A stretch of DNA of 15,596 nt from Planctomycetota bacterium (GTDB taxonomy: Bacteria > Planctomycetota > UBA1135 > UBA2386): NCBI GenBank assembly GCA_020425885.1, contig JAGQRA010000826.1:1-15596 (forward strand). Reading direction: 5' to 3'. Every line of letters begins with the position of its first letter. Position 1 is the first letter of the stretch. Under the pieces are notes generated by a model. The model was given only the letters and a program-made list of their open reading frames with translations. It searched no databases and was not told the DNA's origin. The position numbers and the translations under genes were made by a program. Below, one piece after another: positions 6,514-14,165 of this stretch.

Positions 6514-7583
6514 GCTTCGAGAACCGCTACGGCCTGTTGGAGCGGGCGCTGCACCGGGTCGCGTTCGCGACGACGACGGCGCAGCTCGGCCTGGCCGACC
6601 TCGAGCGGCGCCTGTTCGCGCGCGAGCTGTCGGAGGTCGAACCGGCGGCGCCGGTGCTCGTCACCGCGTTGCCGCGCGCCGGCACGACGATCCTGCTCGA
6701 GATGTTGGCGGCGACGCCGAGCTTCGCGGCGCAGACCTACCGCGACATGCCGTTCGTGCTGTGCCCGTTGCTGTGGAGCCGGTTCACATCAGCATTCCGG
6801 CGGGCCGACGCGCCGCGCGAACGCGCGCACGGCGATGGCATCCAGATCTCGATCGACAGCCCCGAGGCGTTCGAGGAGATGCTGTGGATGGCCTTCTTCG
6901 CCGATCACTACCGTGGCCCGACGTTGCCGGTCTGGACCGACTGCACGCGCCGGGACTTCGTCGAGTTCTTCGCCTGGCACCGGCGCAAGGTAATCGCGCT
7001 GCGGCGCCGCCTGAAGCGGACCGCCGGCCGCTACGTCAGCAAGAACAACCTCGACATCGCGCGCATCCCGGCGCTGTGGCAGGCCGTCCCCGACGCCCAC
7101 GTCGTGGTGCTGGTGCGGGAACCGCTGCAACAGGCCGAGTCGCTGCACCGTCAGCATCTGCGCTTCCTCGAGCTGCACGACCGCGACCCGTTCGCCCGCC
7201 GCTACATGGCCGGCATCGGTCACTTCGACTTCGGCAGGAACCTCCGGCCGATCGACTTCGGCGGCTGGCACGCGCGACGCGCGACGGCGGACGCGACCGA
7301 GCTCGGGTTCTGGCTCGAGTATTGGAACGTGGCCTACGGCCACGTGCTGGCCAACGTCGATCGCGAGCGCCTGCACGTCGTCGGCTTCGAACGGCTGTGC
7401 GATGGCGCTGACCTGCATCGACTCGCGCAATGCATCGAACTCGATCACGAGGAGCTCGCGGCGCAGCGCGGTCGCCTCGGGCGGCAACGTGAGCATGCGG
7501 TCGATGTCGGCCTACTGCCGGGCGCGGTCGTCGACGAGGCGCGGAAGGTGTACCGCGAGCTCGTGCAGCACTCGGTTGTCTGA
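6510..7583 (+). CDS. PAPS-dependent sulfotransferase (Sulfotransfer_3-like)
   Basis: A 357-residue protein predicted to transfer a sulfuryl group from PAPS to an unknown hydroxyl or amine acceptor. The 5'-phosphosulfate loop is ALPRAGTTILLEML at 53-66 (core PRAGTT). The 3'-phosphate site is LVREPLQQAESLHRQH at 201-216, supplying R203 and S211. The SKNN at 177-180 is typical of the segment linking the two sites in this family, and YRDMPFVL (77-84) fits the early acceptor-side region. No signal peptide or membrane helix is evident, so it should be cytoplasmic. The start is GTG 6510, which overlaps the preceding stop as GTGA; the upstream extension of this frame is only an artefact of high GC. 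As the last gene of the operon it may sulfate a lipid or glycan intermediate handled by the membrane proteins encoded just before it. Confidence 0.9.
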   Translation: MSFENRYGLLERALHRVAFATTTAQLGLADLERRLFARELSEVEPAAPVLVTALPRAGTTILLEMLAATPSFAAQTYRDMPFVLCPLLWSRFTSAFRRADAPRERAHGDGIQISIDSPEAFEEMLWMAFFADHYRGPTLPVWTDCTRRDFVEFFAWHRRKVIALRRRLKRTAGRYVSKNNLDIARIPALWQAVPDAHVVVLVREPLQQAESLHRQHLRFLELHDRDPFARRYMAGIGHFDFGRNLRPIDFGGWHARRATADATELGFWLEYWNVAYGHVLANVDRERLHVVGFERLCDGADLHRLAQCIELDHEELAAQRGRLGRQREHAVDVGLLPGAVVDEARKVYRELVQHSVV

Positions 7584-7676
7584 TCCATAGGGCAGGGCAT
7601 CGTTGTTGCCCGTGCGTGCGCCGCCTTCGCGCGTCGGATTGCCGCCCCTTCGGGCAGTGGCTAACATCCATCCGCG

Positions 7677-9443
7677 ATGCAGATTCGGCGGCAAGCGCTG
7701 CCGCCTCGGAGCGGCGGCCATCGGCCTGGACGCGGGGCAGCGATCGGCGGCTTGGCCGACGAAGGCGCGCGATCGGGTGGCGATGTGGGAAGGGTGCGGC
7801 CCGACCAACGCAGCGACGACTCTCGATCGGGCCACGAGTTCGGCCAGATCCGCGTCGATCCGCGCGCCGGTTTCGATCCGGGCGCCGCAAGCGGCGGGCA
7901 GCGGCTGGACCCGCGGACCCGGGCCTACTTCGGTTCGCGATTCGGAACGGACTTCGATGACGTCAGGGTCCACACCGATGAACGCGCCGTCGAGTCGGCC
8001 AGACAGCTGAAGGCCAGCGCCTACGCGCACGGCGGCCATCTCGTGTTCGATCGGGGGCGATACGCGCCGCACTCGCCTGCCGGCCGCCAGCTGCTGGCTC
8101 ACGAGCTGGCGCACGTCGTGCAAGCTCGAAGGGGACGGGGCCCGGCCGCGTCATCGCAACACGTCGCGGAACCGGGGGCGGCCGTCGAACGGGAAGCAGC
8201 GCAGGTGAGCCGCCGCATCCGCTGCGGCCTCCCCGCCGGTCCGGTCAAGGGCTCCCTCGGCGGGATCGCGCTGACCGCGAACAGCAAGGCCATCGAACGC
8301 CTGATCTCGTACTCCGCGGGCGACTGGGCCGTGACCGACGAGGAGGAAGCGGCGGTCCTGCGACTGCTGCGGTCCGATCCAGACATCTCGGCGACCGTCA
8401 ACGATCTCGAAGCTGCTGGCATGCTCGAGGCGATGATCGACCGGGTGTCGGAGTTCCGCCGCGAACTCCTACTCGTGCTCGGCGATCGACTGACGAAGGG
8501 TTCGGACTGGGCGTTGGTGATCCCGTACGTTCGCGACCTCGGCCCGGAGTGGGAGCTGCAGTTCAACATGGGCTGGCACGGTCTGACGAAGTCGGCGCGT
8601 CGCTTCGACCCCAAGAAGCTCTCGCACGTCGTCGGCAAAGGCCCGACCGATCCCTTCGGCGGCTCGGGAGCCACGGGTGTGAATCCGACGAAGCGGAGCA
8701 TCGGCCTGCGCGATCAGTACAACCTGTGGCAGAAGGACCCCGCGACGGAGGCCAGGTATTCGAACCCGATCAGCGGTCCGCTGATGCCGTACGTGACCGG
8801 CCTGAGCGCGGCCGATCGCCGTGACCAGGCGAAGCTGCTGCTGCGACGCAAGATCAGCACCGTGGAGAAGGACTCCTACGGCGGCAAGCTGCCGTCGCGA
8901 GCGCAGGTCGTTCGCGCGGCGGCGAAGGAACACGATCTCGCGCCCGAGCATCTCGCCGGGTTCCTGCTGGCCGAGCAGCGCGATCAGTCACGCAACGAGG
9001 ACGCGAAGGACTACATCGGCGCGACGACGGTGAACGCCAACCTGTCGATCGGACTCGGGCAGGTCGTGGTCTCGACCGCGCGCAAGCACGATCTGTTCGC
9101 CGACCTGATGTCGAAGAAGACCAGGCGCAGCCTCGATCACGACGGCATCGCGCGGCTGCTCGCCTCCGACGAGTACAACATCTTCGCGGTCGCGCGCTAC
9201 ATCCGGATCGTCGCCGATGCCGGTGCCAAGAAGTCGCTCAAGTCGCTGCCGATGACGAAGGCGCAGTATCCGGGTCTCGACCTGAAGGCGTACGCGGGTC
9301 ACTCGAAGGGCTGGCCGGACGACAACCTCAAGGCGCTCGCGTCGGAATACACCTCGAAGATGTGGGACGACGGGCTCGTACCCGCCTGGGGTGAGTTCGT
9401 GTTTGCGGCCATCAAGGACGTCAAGGCCAGCAAGGTCTTCTGA
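7677..9443 (+). CDS. eCIS-core (DUF4157) protein with C-terminal lysozyme/transglycosylase-like region
   Basis: A 588-residue modular protein. Residues 1-74 are low-complexity and Gly/Arg/Asp-rich. Residues 75-149 are a textbook DUF4157/eCIS-core domain (RLDPRTRAYFGSRFG, FDDVRVHTDE, ASAYAHGGHLVF) ending in the metallopeptidase motif HELAH at 142-146. Residues about 201-270 form a helical segment (SYSAGDWAVTDEEEAAVLRL) of a type I recall from other DUF4157 proteins. Residues about 410-515 look like a goose-lysozyme/SLT-type muramidase: HLAGFLLAEQRDQS with E433 as candidate acid, then LSIGLGQVVVSTARKHDL and DEYNIFAVARYI. DUF4157 proteins are linked to extracellular contractile injection systems as cargo. 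Thus a cell-wall-cleaving effector is the best guess; catalytic assignment is inference. No immunity or injection genes are adjacent. ATG 7677 lacks a Shine-Dalgarno sequence. Confidence 0.85.
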   Translation: MQIRRQALPPRSGGHRPGRGAAIGGLADEGARSGGDVGRVRPDQRSDDSRSGHEFGQIRVDPRAGFDPGAASGGQRLDPRTRAYFGSRFGTDFDDVRVHTDERAVESARQLKASAYAHGGHLVFDRGRYAPHSPAGRQLLAHELAHVVQARRGRGPAASSQHVAEPGAAVEREAAQVSRRIRCGLPAGPVKGSLGGIALTANSKAIERLISYSAGDWAVTDEEEAAVLRLLRSDPDISATVNDLEAAGMLEAMIDRVSEFRRELLLVLGDRLTKGSDWALVIPYVRDLGPEWELQFNMGWHGLTKSARRFDPKKLSHVVGKGPTDPFGGSGATGVNPTKRSIGLRDQYNLWQKDPATEARYSNPISGPLMPYVTGLSAADRRDQAKLLLRRKISTVEKDSYGGKLPSRAQVVRAAAKEHDLAPEHLAGFLLAEQRDQSRNEDAKDYIGATTVNANLSIGLGQVVVSTARKHDLFADLMSKKTRRSLDHDGIARLLASDEYNIFAVARYIRIVADAGAKKSLKSLPMTKAQYPGLDLKAYAGHSKGWPDDNLKALASEYTSKMWDDGLVPAWGEFVFAAIKDVKASKVF

Positions 9444-9474
9444 GCCGGACTTCGTCGGCGAGCGATGCCGCCCT

Positions 9475-10935
9475 TCACCGCCCGGCGTCACCAGCGCCCG
9501 ACGTGACCCAGGGATCACCTAGCCGCCGCAGCTGTGGTTCCATCCGACTTCGCAGCGTGGCAACGACGTCGGGGTGGAGGTCCGCCACGTTCTCCATCTG
9601 GTACGGATCCGCCAGGCGGTCACGCAGGATGGTCGATTCGGTGCCGTCCTCGTGCCGCTCGATCACCAGCGTGTAGCGCTCGGTGCGCAGCCCGCGCAGT
9701 CCGCCGGCCGGGGCTTCGGTCGGCACCTTGAGGTAGAGCTGGTCGTCGGGTCGCGGGCCGATCCCGGTGCGAAACAGCGCCGCGTGGCTCACGCCTTCGA
9801 CCGCGGCCGGGACCTCGCCCTCGAGCCCCAGCAGGTCGAGCAGCGTCGGATAGAGGTCGGGCACCGAGATCCGCAGGTCGTCGTGCCGCGCCGGGATCAC
9901 GCCCGGCCAACGCACGATCAGCGGGATCCGCATCGACAGCTCGTAGTGGTTGTTCTTCGAGATCTGGCCGTGCAGGCCGAGGCAATCGCCGTGGTCCGAG
10001 GCGAACACCACGATCGTGTCGTCGGCGAGGCCGCGTGCGGCGAGGGCAGCGAGGATGCGGCCGATCTGCTCGTCGACGCCGGTCATCATCGCGTACTGCA
10101 GGCGCATGTTGAGGCGCGTGTAGCGACCCCATCGCGACTGCGCCGGCAGCAGGTCGGGGCGGTCGCCGATCAGCTCGTCGGCCGGGATGTCGCGGTAGTC
10201 GTCGAGGTAGCGCTGCGGCACCTGCTGGTAGGGCATGTGCGGGGGGTTCATCGACACGACCAGGGCGAACGGCTGCCGGGCGTTCGTGTGCGCATCGAGG
10301 AACTCGATCGCGACGTCGGCCTCGTGTTCGGGACCCCACTGCTTCACCTTCAACCGGTCGTCGCGGCCCATCGCGGTCTCCCAGTACTCGGGTGCGAGGT
10401 GCTGGTCGAAGGTGTTGTAGGCGTGCCAGAAATCGAAGCCGTGGCGCCGGTCCGGCGGCGTCCATTCGTTCCAGGCCATCTTCGGTCCGTTGTTGGCGGA
10501 CTCGACGAACGGCGGTCGCGGCGACTCGAGGTGCCACTTGCCGATGTAGCCCAAGGCGTAACCATGGTCGTGCAGCACGTCGGACCAGCAGCGCGTCGTG
10601 CGCTGCAGCTCGCAGCCGTGCGGCGACGTGTCCGAGTTGCAGTTGCCGAGTACGCGGTTGCTGAACGGATACTGGCCGCTCATCAGCATCGCCCGGAACG
10701 GGCTGCAGACCGGGTAGTTCGACACCGCCTCGGTCAACACCAGCGACTGTCGGGCGAGGTCGTCGAGGTTCGGCGTCCGGACCCGCTCGCGACCGAGAAA
10801 CCCGAGCGCCTGCCCGCGCCATTGATCGGCGAGCAGGATGACGAGGTTGGGGTGGGCGCGCTGTCGGGTCGGGGGCGCCGCGCAGCCGACCAGGGTGGCG
10901 ATGACGAGGCAGGCGAGGTGGTGCAGGCGGCTCAT
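9475..10935 (-). CDS. Lipoprotein type I (S1) sulfatase
   Basis: A 486-residue formylglycine-type sulfatase that hydrolyses sulfate esters, probably on a polysaccharide or glycolipid. A lipobox (LVGC, C18) after a short hydrophobic stretch predicts a membrane-anchored lipoprotein facing the periplasm or outside. The activation motif is CSPFRAMLMSG from C77, which should be oxidised to formylglycine by FGE. Other active-site elements are ADQW (D37, Q38), GKWH (K133, H135), PPH (H233), SDHGD (D314, H315) and SKNNHYE (K327). Instead of the usual DD pair, D37 is followed by Q, as in many S1 subfamilies. The length is normal and the gene looks intact. ATG 10933-10935 has no clear Shine-Dalgarno sequence. 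It is monocistronic, convergent with the DUF4157 gene (31 bp gap) and divergent from the HAF-repeat gene. An FGE gene must lie elsewhere. Confidence 0.95.
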   Translation of the reverse strand: MSRLHHLACLVIATLVGCAAPPTRQRAHPNLVILLADQWRGQALGFLGRERVRTPNLDDLARQSLVLTEAVSNYPVCSPFRAMLMSGQYPFSNRVLGNCNSDTSPHGCELQRTTRCWSDVLHDHGYALGYIGKWHLESPRPPFVESANNGPKMAWNEWTPPDRRHGFDFWHAYNTFDQHLAPEYWETAMGRDDRLKVKQWGPEHEADVAIEFLDAHTNARQPFALVVSMNPPHMPYQQVPQRYLDDYRDIPADELIGDRPDLLPAQSRWGRYTRLNMRLQYAMMTGVDEQIGRILAALAARGLADDTIVVFASDHGDCLGLHGQISKNNHYELSMRIPLIVRWPGVIPARHDDLRISVPDLYPTLLDLLGLEGEVPAAVEGVSHAALFRTGIGPRPDDQLYLKVPTEAPAGGLRGLRTERYTLVIERHEDGTESTILRDRLADPYQMENVADLHPDVVATLRSRMEPQLRRLGDPWVTSGAGDAGR

Positions 10936-11047
10936 GTCGTCAGTCGAGGGAGGGGGCCACCGCGGGTCAACAAGCCGTCCGGGGTGCGTACACCGCTGGC
11001 GTCGTCGCTACGGGAAGTGGACGATTTCCGGTCATCGCTGCGGCGCT

Positions 11048-11061
11048 CGGACCGCGGTCCG
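11048..11061. promoter_or_regulatory. 14-bp perfect palindrome upstream of the HAF-repeat gene
   Basis: CGGACCGCGGTCCG is a perfect 14-bp palindrome ending 37 bases before ATG 11099, in the 163-base divergent gap shared with the sulfatase gene (10936-11098). Its position suits an operator or an mRNA hairpin in the leader. In DNA this GC-rich a palindrome of this length can arise by chance. No other promoter element in the gap convinces me. Confidence 0.25.
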
Positions 11062-11098
11062 GAACTTGCCCCGCCGAACTGAAACGAAGGACCATGCC

Positions 11099-12484
11099 AT
11101 GAGAACCAACCGTCACGACCTTGCCCTCACGGTCGCCCTGGCCGCGCCGTTCGGCGGCACACTGCTGCCGTCGCAGGCTCCCCAGTACCGGATCGAGCTG
11201 CTCGGCCCGGGCACGTTGATCAACGACATGAACGAGGCCGGCGAGGTCGTCGGCTGGGTCAGTGCCGGCGGCGTGCAGGCGTTCGTCGTCGGACCTGATC
11301 ACGCCCACGAGATCCTGCCGTTGCCAACGGGCTACAGCTCGGCGTGGGCGCAGGGCATCAACGATCACGGCGTCATCGTCGGCTCGGCGGCCACCGGCAA
11401 CTTCCCCGAGTTCGGCCAGGCCGTCGCGTGGTTGCCCGATGGCCAAGGCGGCTACTCCGTGCAGTTCCTCGGGCAGCTGCCGGGCCACACCAGCAGCGTT
11501 GCCTATGACGTCAACAACCGCGGCGACATCGTCGGCGTCTCGATCATCCCCGGGTTCCAGGGCGGGCCGACGGTCTGGTTCAATTCGCCATCGGGGGTCA
11601 TGAACCTGGGCGCGCTCGGCGCGCCGTCCTCGCCGAAGCAGATCAACGACGAGGGCGTCGTCGTCGGCATCTCGGGTGGCCTGTTCGACATCGACACGCT
11701 GCAGGCCAGTCCGCTGCCGCCGCTGCCGACGGGTTGGAGCGGCTTCCAGGGCTGGGCGATCAACGACTACGGCGACCTCGCCGGCAAGGGTCTGCATGGC
11801 TCGCAGATCAGCGCCGCGATCTGGACCGCCGGTGGCGGCTGGCAATCGGTCTCCTCGCGCTTCGGTCAGTCGGCGCTCGTGCAGGCCTTCGACATCGACG
11901 ATCAGGGGCTCGTGACCTTCGCGACTCCGGCACCGGCGCTGTGGGTGCCCGGGGTCGGCTCGTCCTCGATGACCGCACTGCTGCCGCCGTCCGAGCAGAC
12001 GAACTGGACGTTCTCCGCGAGCCTCGGCAGCGCGGTCAACGACTCGGGGCAGATCGCGGTGCTGGCGACCCATGTCCCGTCCAACACCGTCGGCGTGGCT
12101 TTGCTGACGCCGATGAACTGCCAGGACGATCTCGGCGCGCAGGGACCGGGCACGGCCAATGCGACGTTCTGCGGCGCCGGTCTCGCCGGCGGCCAGTCGA
12201 GCGACTACGTCGTCACCGGTGCGCCAGGAACCAGCGTCGGTCTGCTCGCGGTCTCGTTCGCGGGTCATCCGGATACGCCGGCGTTCGGCGGCACGCTGGT
12301 CTCGTTCGGCGGCTACCTCTACTACCTGCCGCTGTTCACCGATGCGGTCGGCGAGGCGCGGCGGCCATTCGCCGGCATCGCTGCCCCCGGCGTCAATCTG
12401 GTGCTGCAGAGCGTGTTCCTCGAGCCATCACTGCCGCAAGGCCTCGCGTTCTCGAACGCGGTGCTCGGCCGACTCGGACAGTGA
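11099..12484 (+). CDS. Secreted HAF-repeat protein with planctomycete-type C-terminal domain
   Basis: A 461-residue protein with an N-terminal signal-like segment (1-27). It has about seven copies of the HAF extracellular repeat (aINdxGxvVG): INDMNEAGEVVGW (41-53), GINDHGVIVG (86-95), DVNNRGDIVG (137-146), QINDEGVVVG (181-190), INDYGDLAG (221-229), DIDDQGLV (265-272) and AVNDSGQIA (312-320). The repeats decay toward the end and probably build a beta-propeller. The C-terminal 120 residues (about 341-461) form a separate domain with a C-x15-C pair (C341, C357), the segment FCGAGLAGG and the ending QGLAFSNAVLGRLG. I recognise this from many exported proteins of Poly30/Pla163-type planctomycetes. 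The function is unknown, and a surface or sorting role is plausible. ATG 11099 has AAGGA eight bases upstream. The gene converges on the PQQ-like gene. Confidence 0.88.
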   Translation: MRTNRHDLALTVALAAPFGGTLLPSQAPQYRIELLGPGTLINDMNEAGEVVGWVSAGGVQAFVVGPDHAHEILPLPTGYSSAWAQGINDHGVIVGSAATGNFPEFGQAVAWLPDGQGGYSVQFLGQLPGHTSSVAYDVNNRGDIVGVSIIPGFQGGPTVWFNSPSGVMNLGALGAPSSPKQINDEGVVVGISGGLFDIDTLQASPLPPLPTGWSGFQGWAINDYGDLAGKGLHGSQISAAIWTAGGGWQSVSSRFGQSALVQAFDIDDQGLVTFATPAPALWVPGVGSSSMTALLPPSEQTNWTFSASLGSAVNDSGQIAVLATHVPSNTVGVALLTPMNCQDDLGAQGPGTANATFCGAGLAGGQSSDYVVTGAPGTSVGLLAVSFAGHPDTPAFGGTLVSFGGYLYYLPLFTDAVGEARRPFAGIAAPGVNLVLQSVFLEPSLPQGLAFSNAVLGRLGQ

Positions 12485-12487
12485 CGC

Positions 12488-12505
12488 CGCCGGGCGTGGC
12501 CGGCG
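12488..12505. terminator. GC hairpin between convergent HAF-repeat and PQQ-like genes
   Basis: CGCCGG (12488-12493) pairs with CCGGCG (12500-12505) across a six-base loop, in the 22-base gap between two converging stops. It could serve both strands, but it is short and has no U-tract. Confidence 0.3.
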
Positions 12506-12506
12506 C

Positions 12507-14165
12507 CTACTTCTCGCCGATGCAGAGCAGCTCGCGCGCGGTGCGGTGGTAGAGCCTGCCCCTGGCGTACGAGATCGAGTTCGCCGTCCACGTCTCGCCG
12601 TCGGGCCCGAGATCGTTGAGGGCGACGAACGCCTGCGAGCCGGAGGTCCAGGCGCCGGCCTCGAGCACGTAGACCGCGCCGGTCGCGAGGGTGTAGTAGA
12701 GGTGGTCATTGACCTGGGTCGGCGAGCCGTTGAACACCCAGTCCCAGCCGTCCCATCGGCTGCGCTGGTCGCCGGTGACCTCCTCGCCGCGGCTGTTGAT
12801 GGCGCGCGCCTGCCGCTTCGTTCGCCAGCGCAACGTCTCGACGCCGTCTTCGCGGTGCACGCCGGTCGGCACCTCGAAGTACCAGACGTTGTCGGCGACC
12901 GGCTCATCGCCGACGCGAACCCGGCAGAAGGAATATGGCGGCCCGATCGTCGGCTTGCCCCACGCCGTGGCATAGCACTGGAAGAAGACGCAGTCGTTGG
13001 CAGCGTGCATCGAGTAACGCGCCGGGAACACGCCCTGGTCGAGGTCGACGCCCTTCTCGGTGACGAAGCTGTCGGTCTCGGCATCGAAGGTCGTGCGGTC
13101 GACGCCCTTGGTCAGCGGGATCGCGCGCAGCTCCTTGCCGGTCTTCAGGTCGAGCACGACGAGCGCGTTGCGATCGTCCCGCAGCAGCCAGTAGACGTGT
13201 CGTGAGTCCGCGGTCATGGTCTGCAGCGCCGCCTCGTGGTTGCCGCGCGGGTCGTCGTAGCGCCACATCCGGCGGCCCGCGTCGACGCCTGTCAGCCGGG
13301 TGAACGAGATGCCGACGGGGCGCTCCGGGACGGCGTGTGGTCCGCCGCGTGCGTGTACCGCGAAGGCGTCGTACGGCGACAGCACCAGCGTCGGCGCGTT
13401 GTAGTGCGTCAGCGCGTCCTCGCTGCGCCACAGCTCCTCGCCGGTGGCGGCGTCGAGGCCGACCAGGTAGTGCCAGCGCCCCTTGCCGTCGGGGGCTTCG
13501 AACGGCTCCATGTGCACGAACGTCTTCGCGCCCTTGCCACGCGCGCGATCGTCGACGAGGAACGGCTCGAACTGCTTGTTGAACGGGCCGTCGTAGGTCG
13601 GCGTGAAGTCGCGGTGCCAGACTTCCTCGCCGTCGCGCGTGAAGCACACGACCCGGCCGCCGGCGTTGGTGAACCACACGTGATCGGCATCGGCGACGGG
13701 CGAGGCGCTGGTGGCGTCCGAGAACGGGTAGCCGTAGATCGAGGGCACGGTGCCTTCGATGCGGCGCGTCCAAAGCAGCTTGCCGGTCGCGGCATCGAGG
13801 CAGTGGCCGTCGATGTGCTTGCCGACGACCTCGCGCTTCTCGACCGCGTGCGCGTACTTCACTGCGTCGTCGGGGTCGAGCCCGGTGCCGTTCCACGGCG
13901 CCATGGTGGCGACGTAGACCCGGTCGGCGACGACCGCGATTCCGCCCTGGCCGGTCTCCGGCAGCGGCGTGCGCCAGAGGATGTTCGTCCCCGTCGTCGC
14001 CGAGAACTGGCGCGGCGGTTCGGGGCCGGTCGCCGACCAGTTGCCGTTCGGACCGGCACCCTGCGGCCAGATGCCGGACGGGCCGTAGTTCTGCGCGCCG
14101 ACGAGCAGTGTCGTTCCGAGCAGGCAGACGGCGAACCGAGGAAGTGAAGTCGAGGTGCGGACCAT
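12507..14165 (-). CDS. Exported PQQ-like beta-propeller repeat protein
   Basis: A 552-residue protein with a signal peptide (about 1-24) and repeated PQQ/BamB-like propeller blades. The best copies are CLDAATGKLLWTRRI (122-136), GRVVCFTRDGEEVWH (170-184), LVGLDAATGEELWRSED (234-250) and LVVLDLKTGKELRAIPL (335-351). Others are more degenerate, near GVDAGRRMWRY and toward the C-terminus (GAVYVLEAG). This is the outer-membrane PQQ-binding-like fold. Most such proteins, including BamB, do not bind PQQ, and I see no dehydrogenase motif, so an enzyme role is not supported. The early NILWRTPLPETGQGGIAV is the usual opening of planctomycete members. ATG 14163-14165 has no clear Shine-Dalgarno sequence but gives the only sensible signal peptide; the longer upstream frame reads into the kinase relic. 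The gene is monocistronic and of unknown substrate or partner. Confidence 0.9.
   Translation of the reverse strand: MVRTSTSLPRFAVCLLGTTLLVGAQNYGPSGIWPQGAGPNGNWSATGPEPPRQFSATTGTNILWRTPLPETGQGGIAVVADRVYVATMAPWNGTGLDPDDAVKYAHAVEKREVVGKHIDGHCLDAATGKLLWTRRIEGTVPSIYGYPFSDATSASPVADADHVWFTNAGGRVVCFTRDGEEVWHRDFTPTYDGPFNKQFEPFLVDDRARGKGAKTFVHMEPFEAPDGKGRWHYLVGLDAATGEELWRSEDALTHYNAPTLVLSPYDAFAVHARGGPHAVPERPVGISFTRLTGVDAGRRMWRYDDPRGNHEAALQTMTADSRHVYWLLRDDRNALVVLDLKTGKELRAIPLTKGVDRTTFDAETDSFVTEKGVDLDQGVFPARYSMHAANDCVFFQCYATAWGKPTIGPPYSFCRVRVGDEPVADNVWYFEVPTGVHREDGVETLRWRTKRQARAINSRGEEVTGDQRSRWDGWDWVFNGSPTQVNDHLYYTLATGAVYVLEAGAWTSGSQAFVALNDLGPDGETWTANSISYARGRLYHRTARELLCIGEK

Noticed and set aside
7595..7611. 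Hairpin GGGCA...TGCCC after the sulfotransferase stop as a terminator
   Set aside because: The stem is only five base pairs, with no T-tract; another four-pair hairpin at 7644-7655 is equally weak. Either could be chance.
9444..9459. GCCGG/TCGGC hairpin between the DUF4157 and sulfatase genes
   Set aside because: Four Watson-Crick pairs plus one wobble only; too weak to call a terminator.
9574..11082. 500-residue plus-strand frame opposite the sulfatase
   Set aside because: It is the antisense shadow of a sulfatase with all active-site motifs intact; the translation is composed of Val/Arg/Asp/His-rich filler with no domain.
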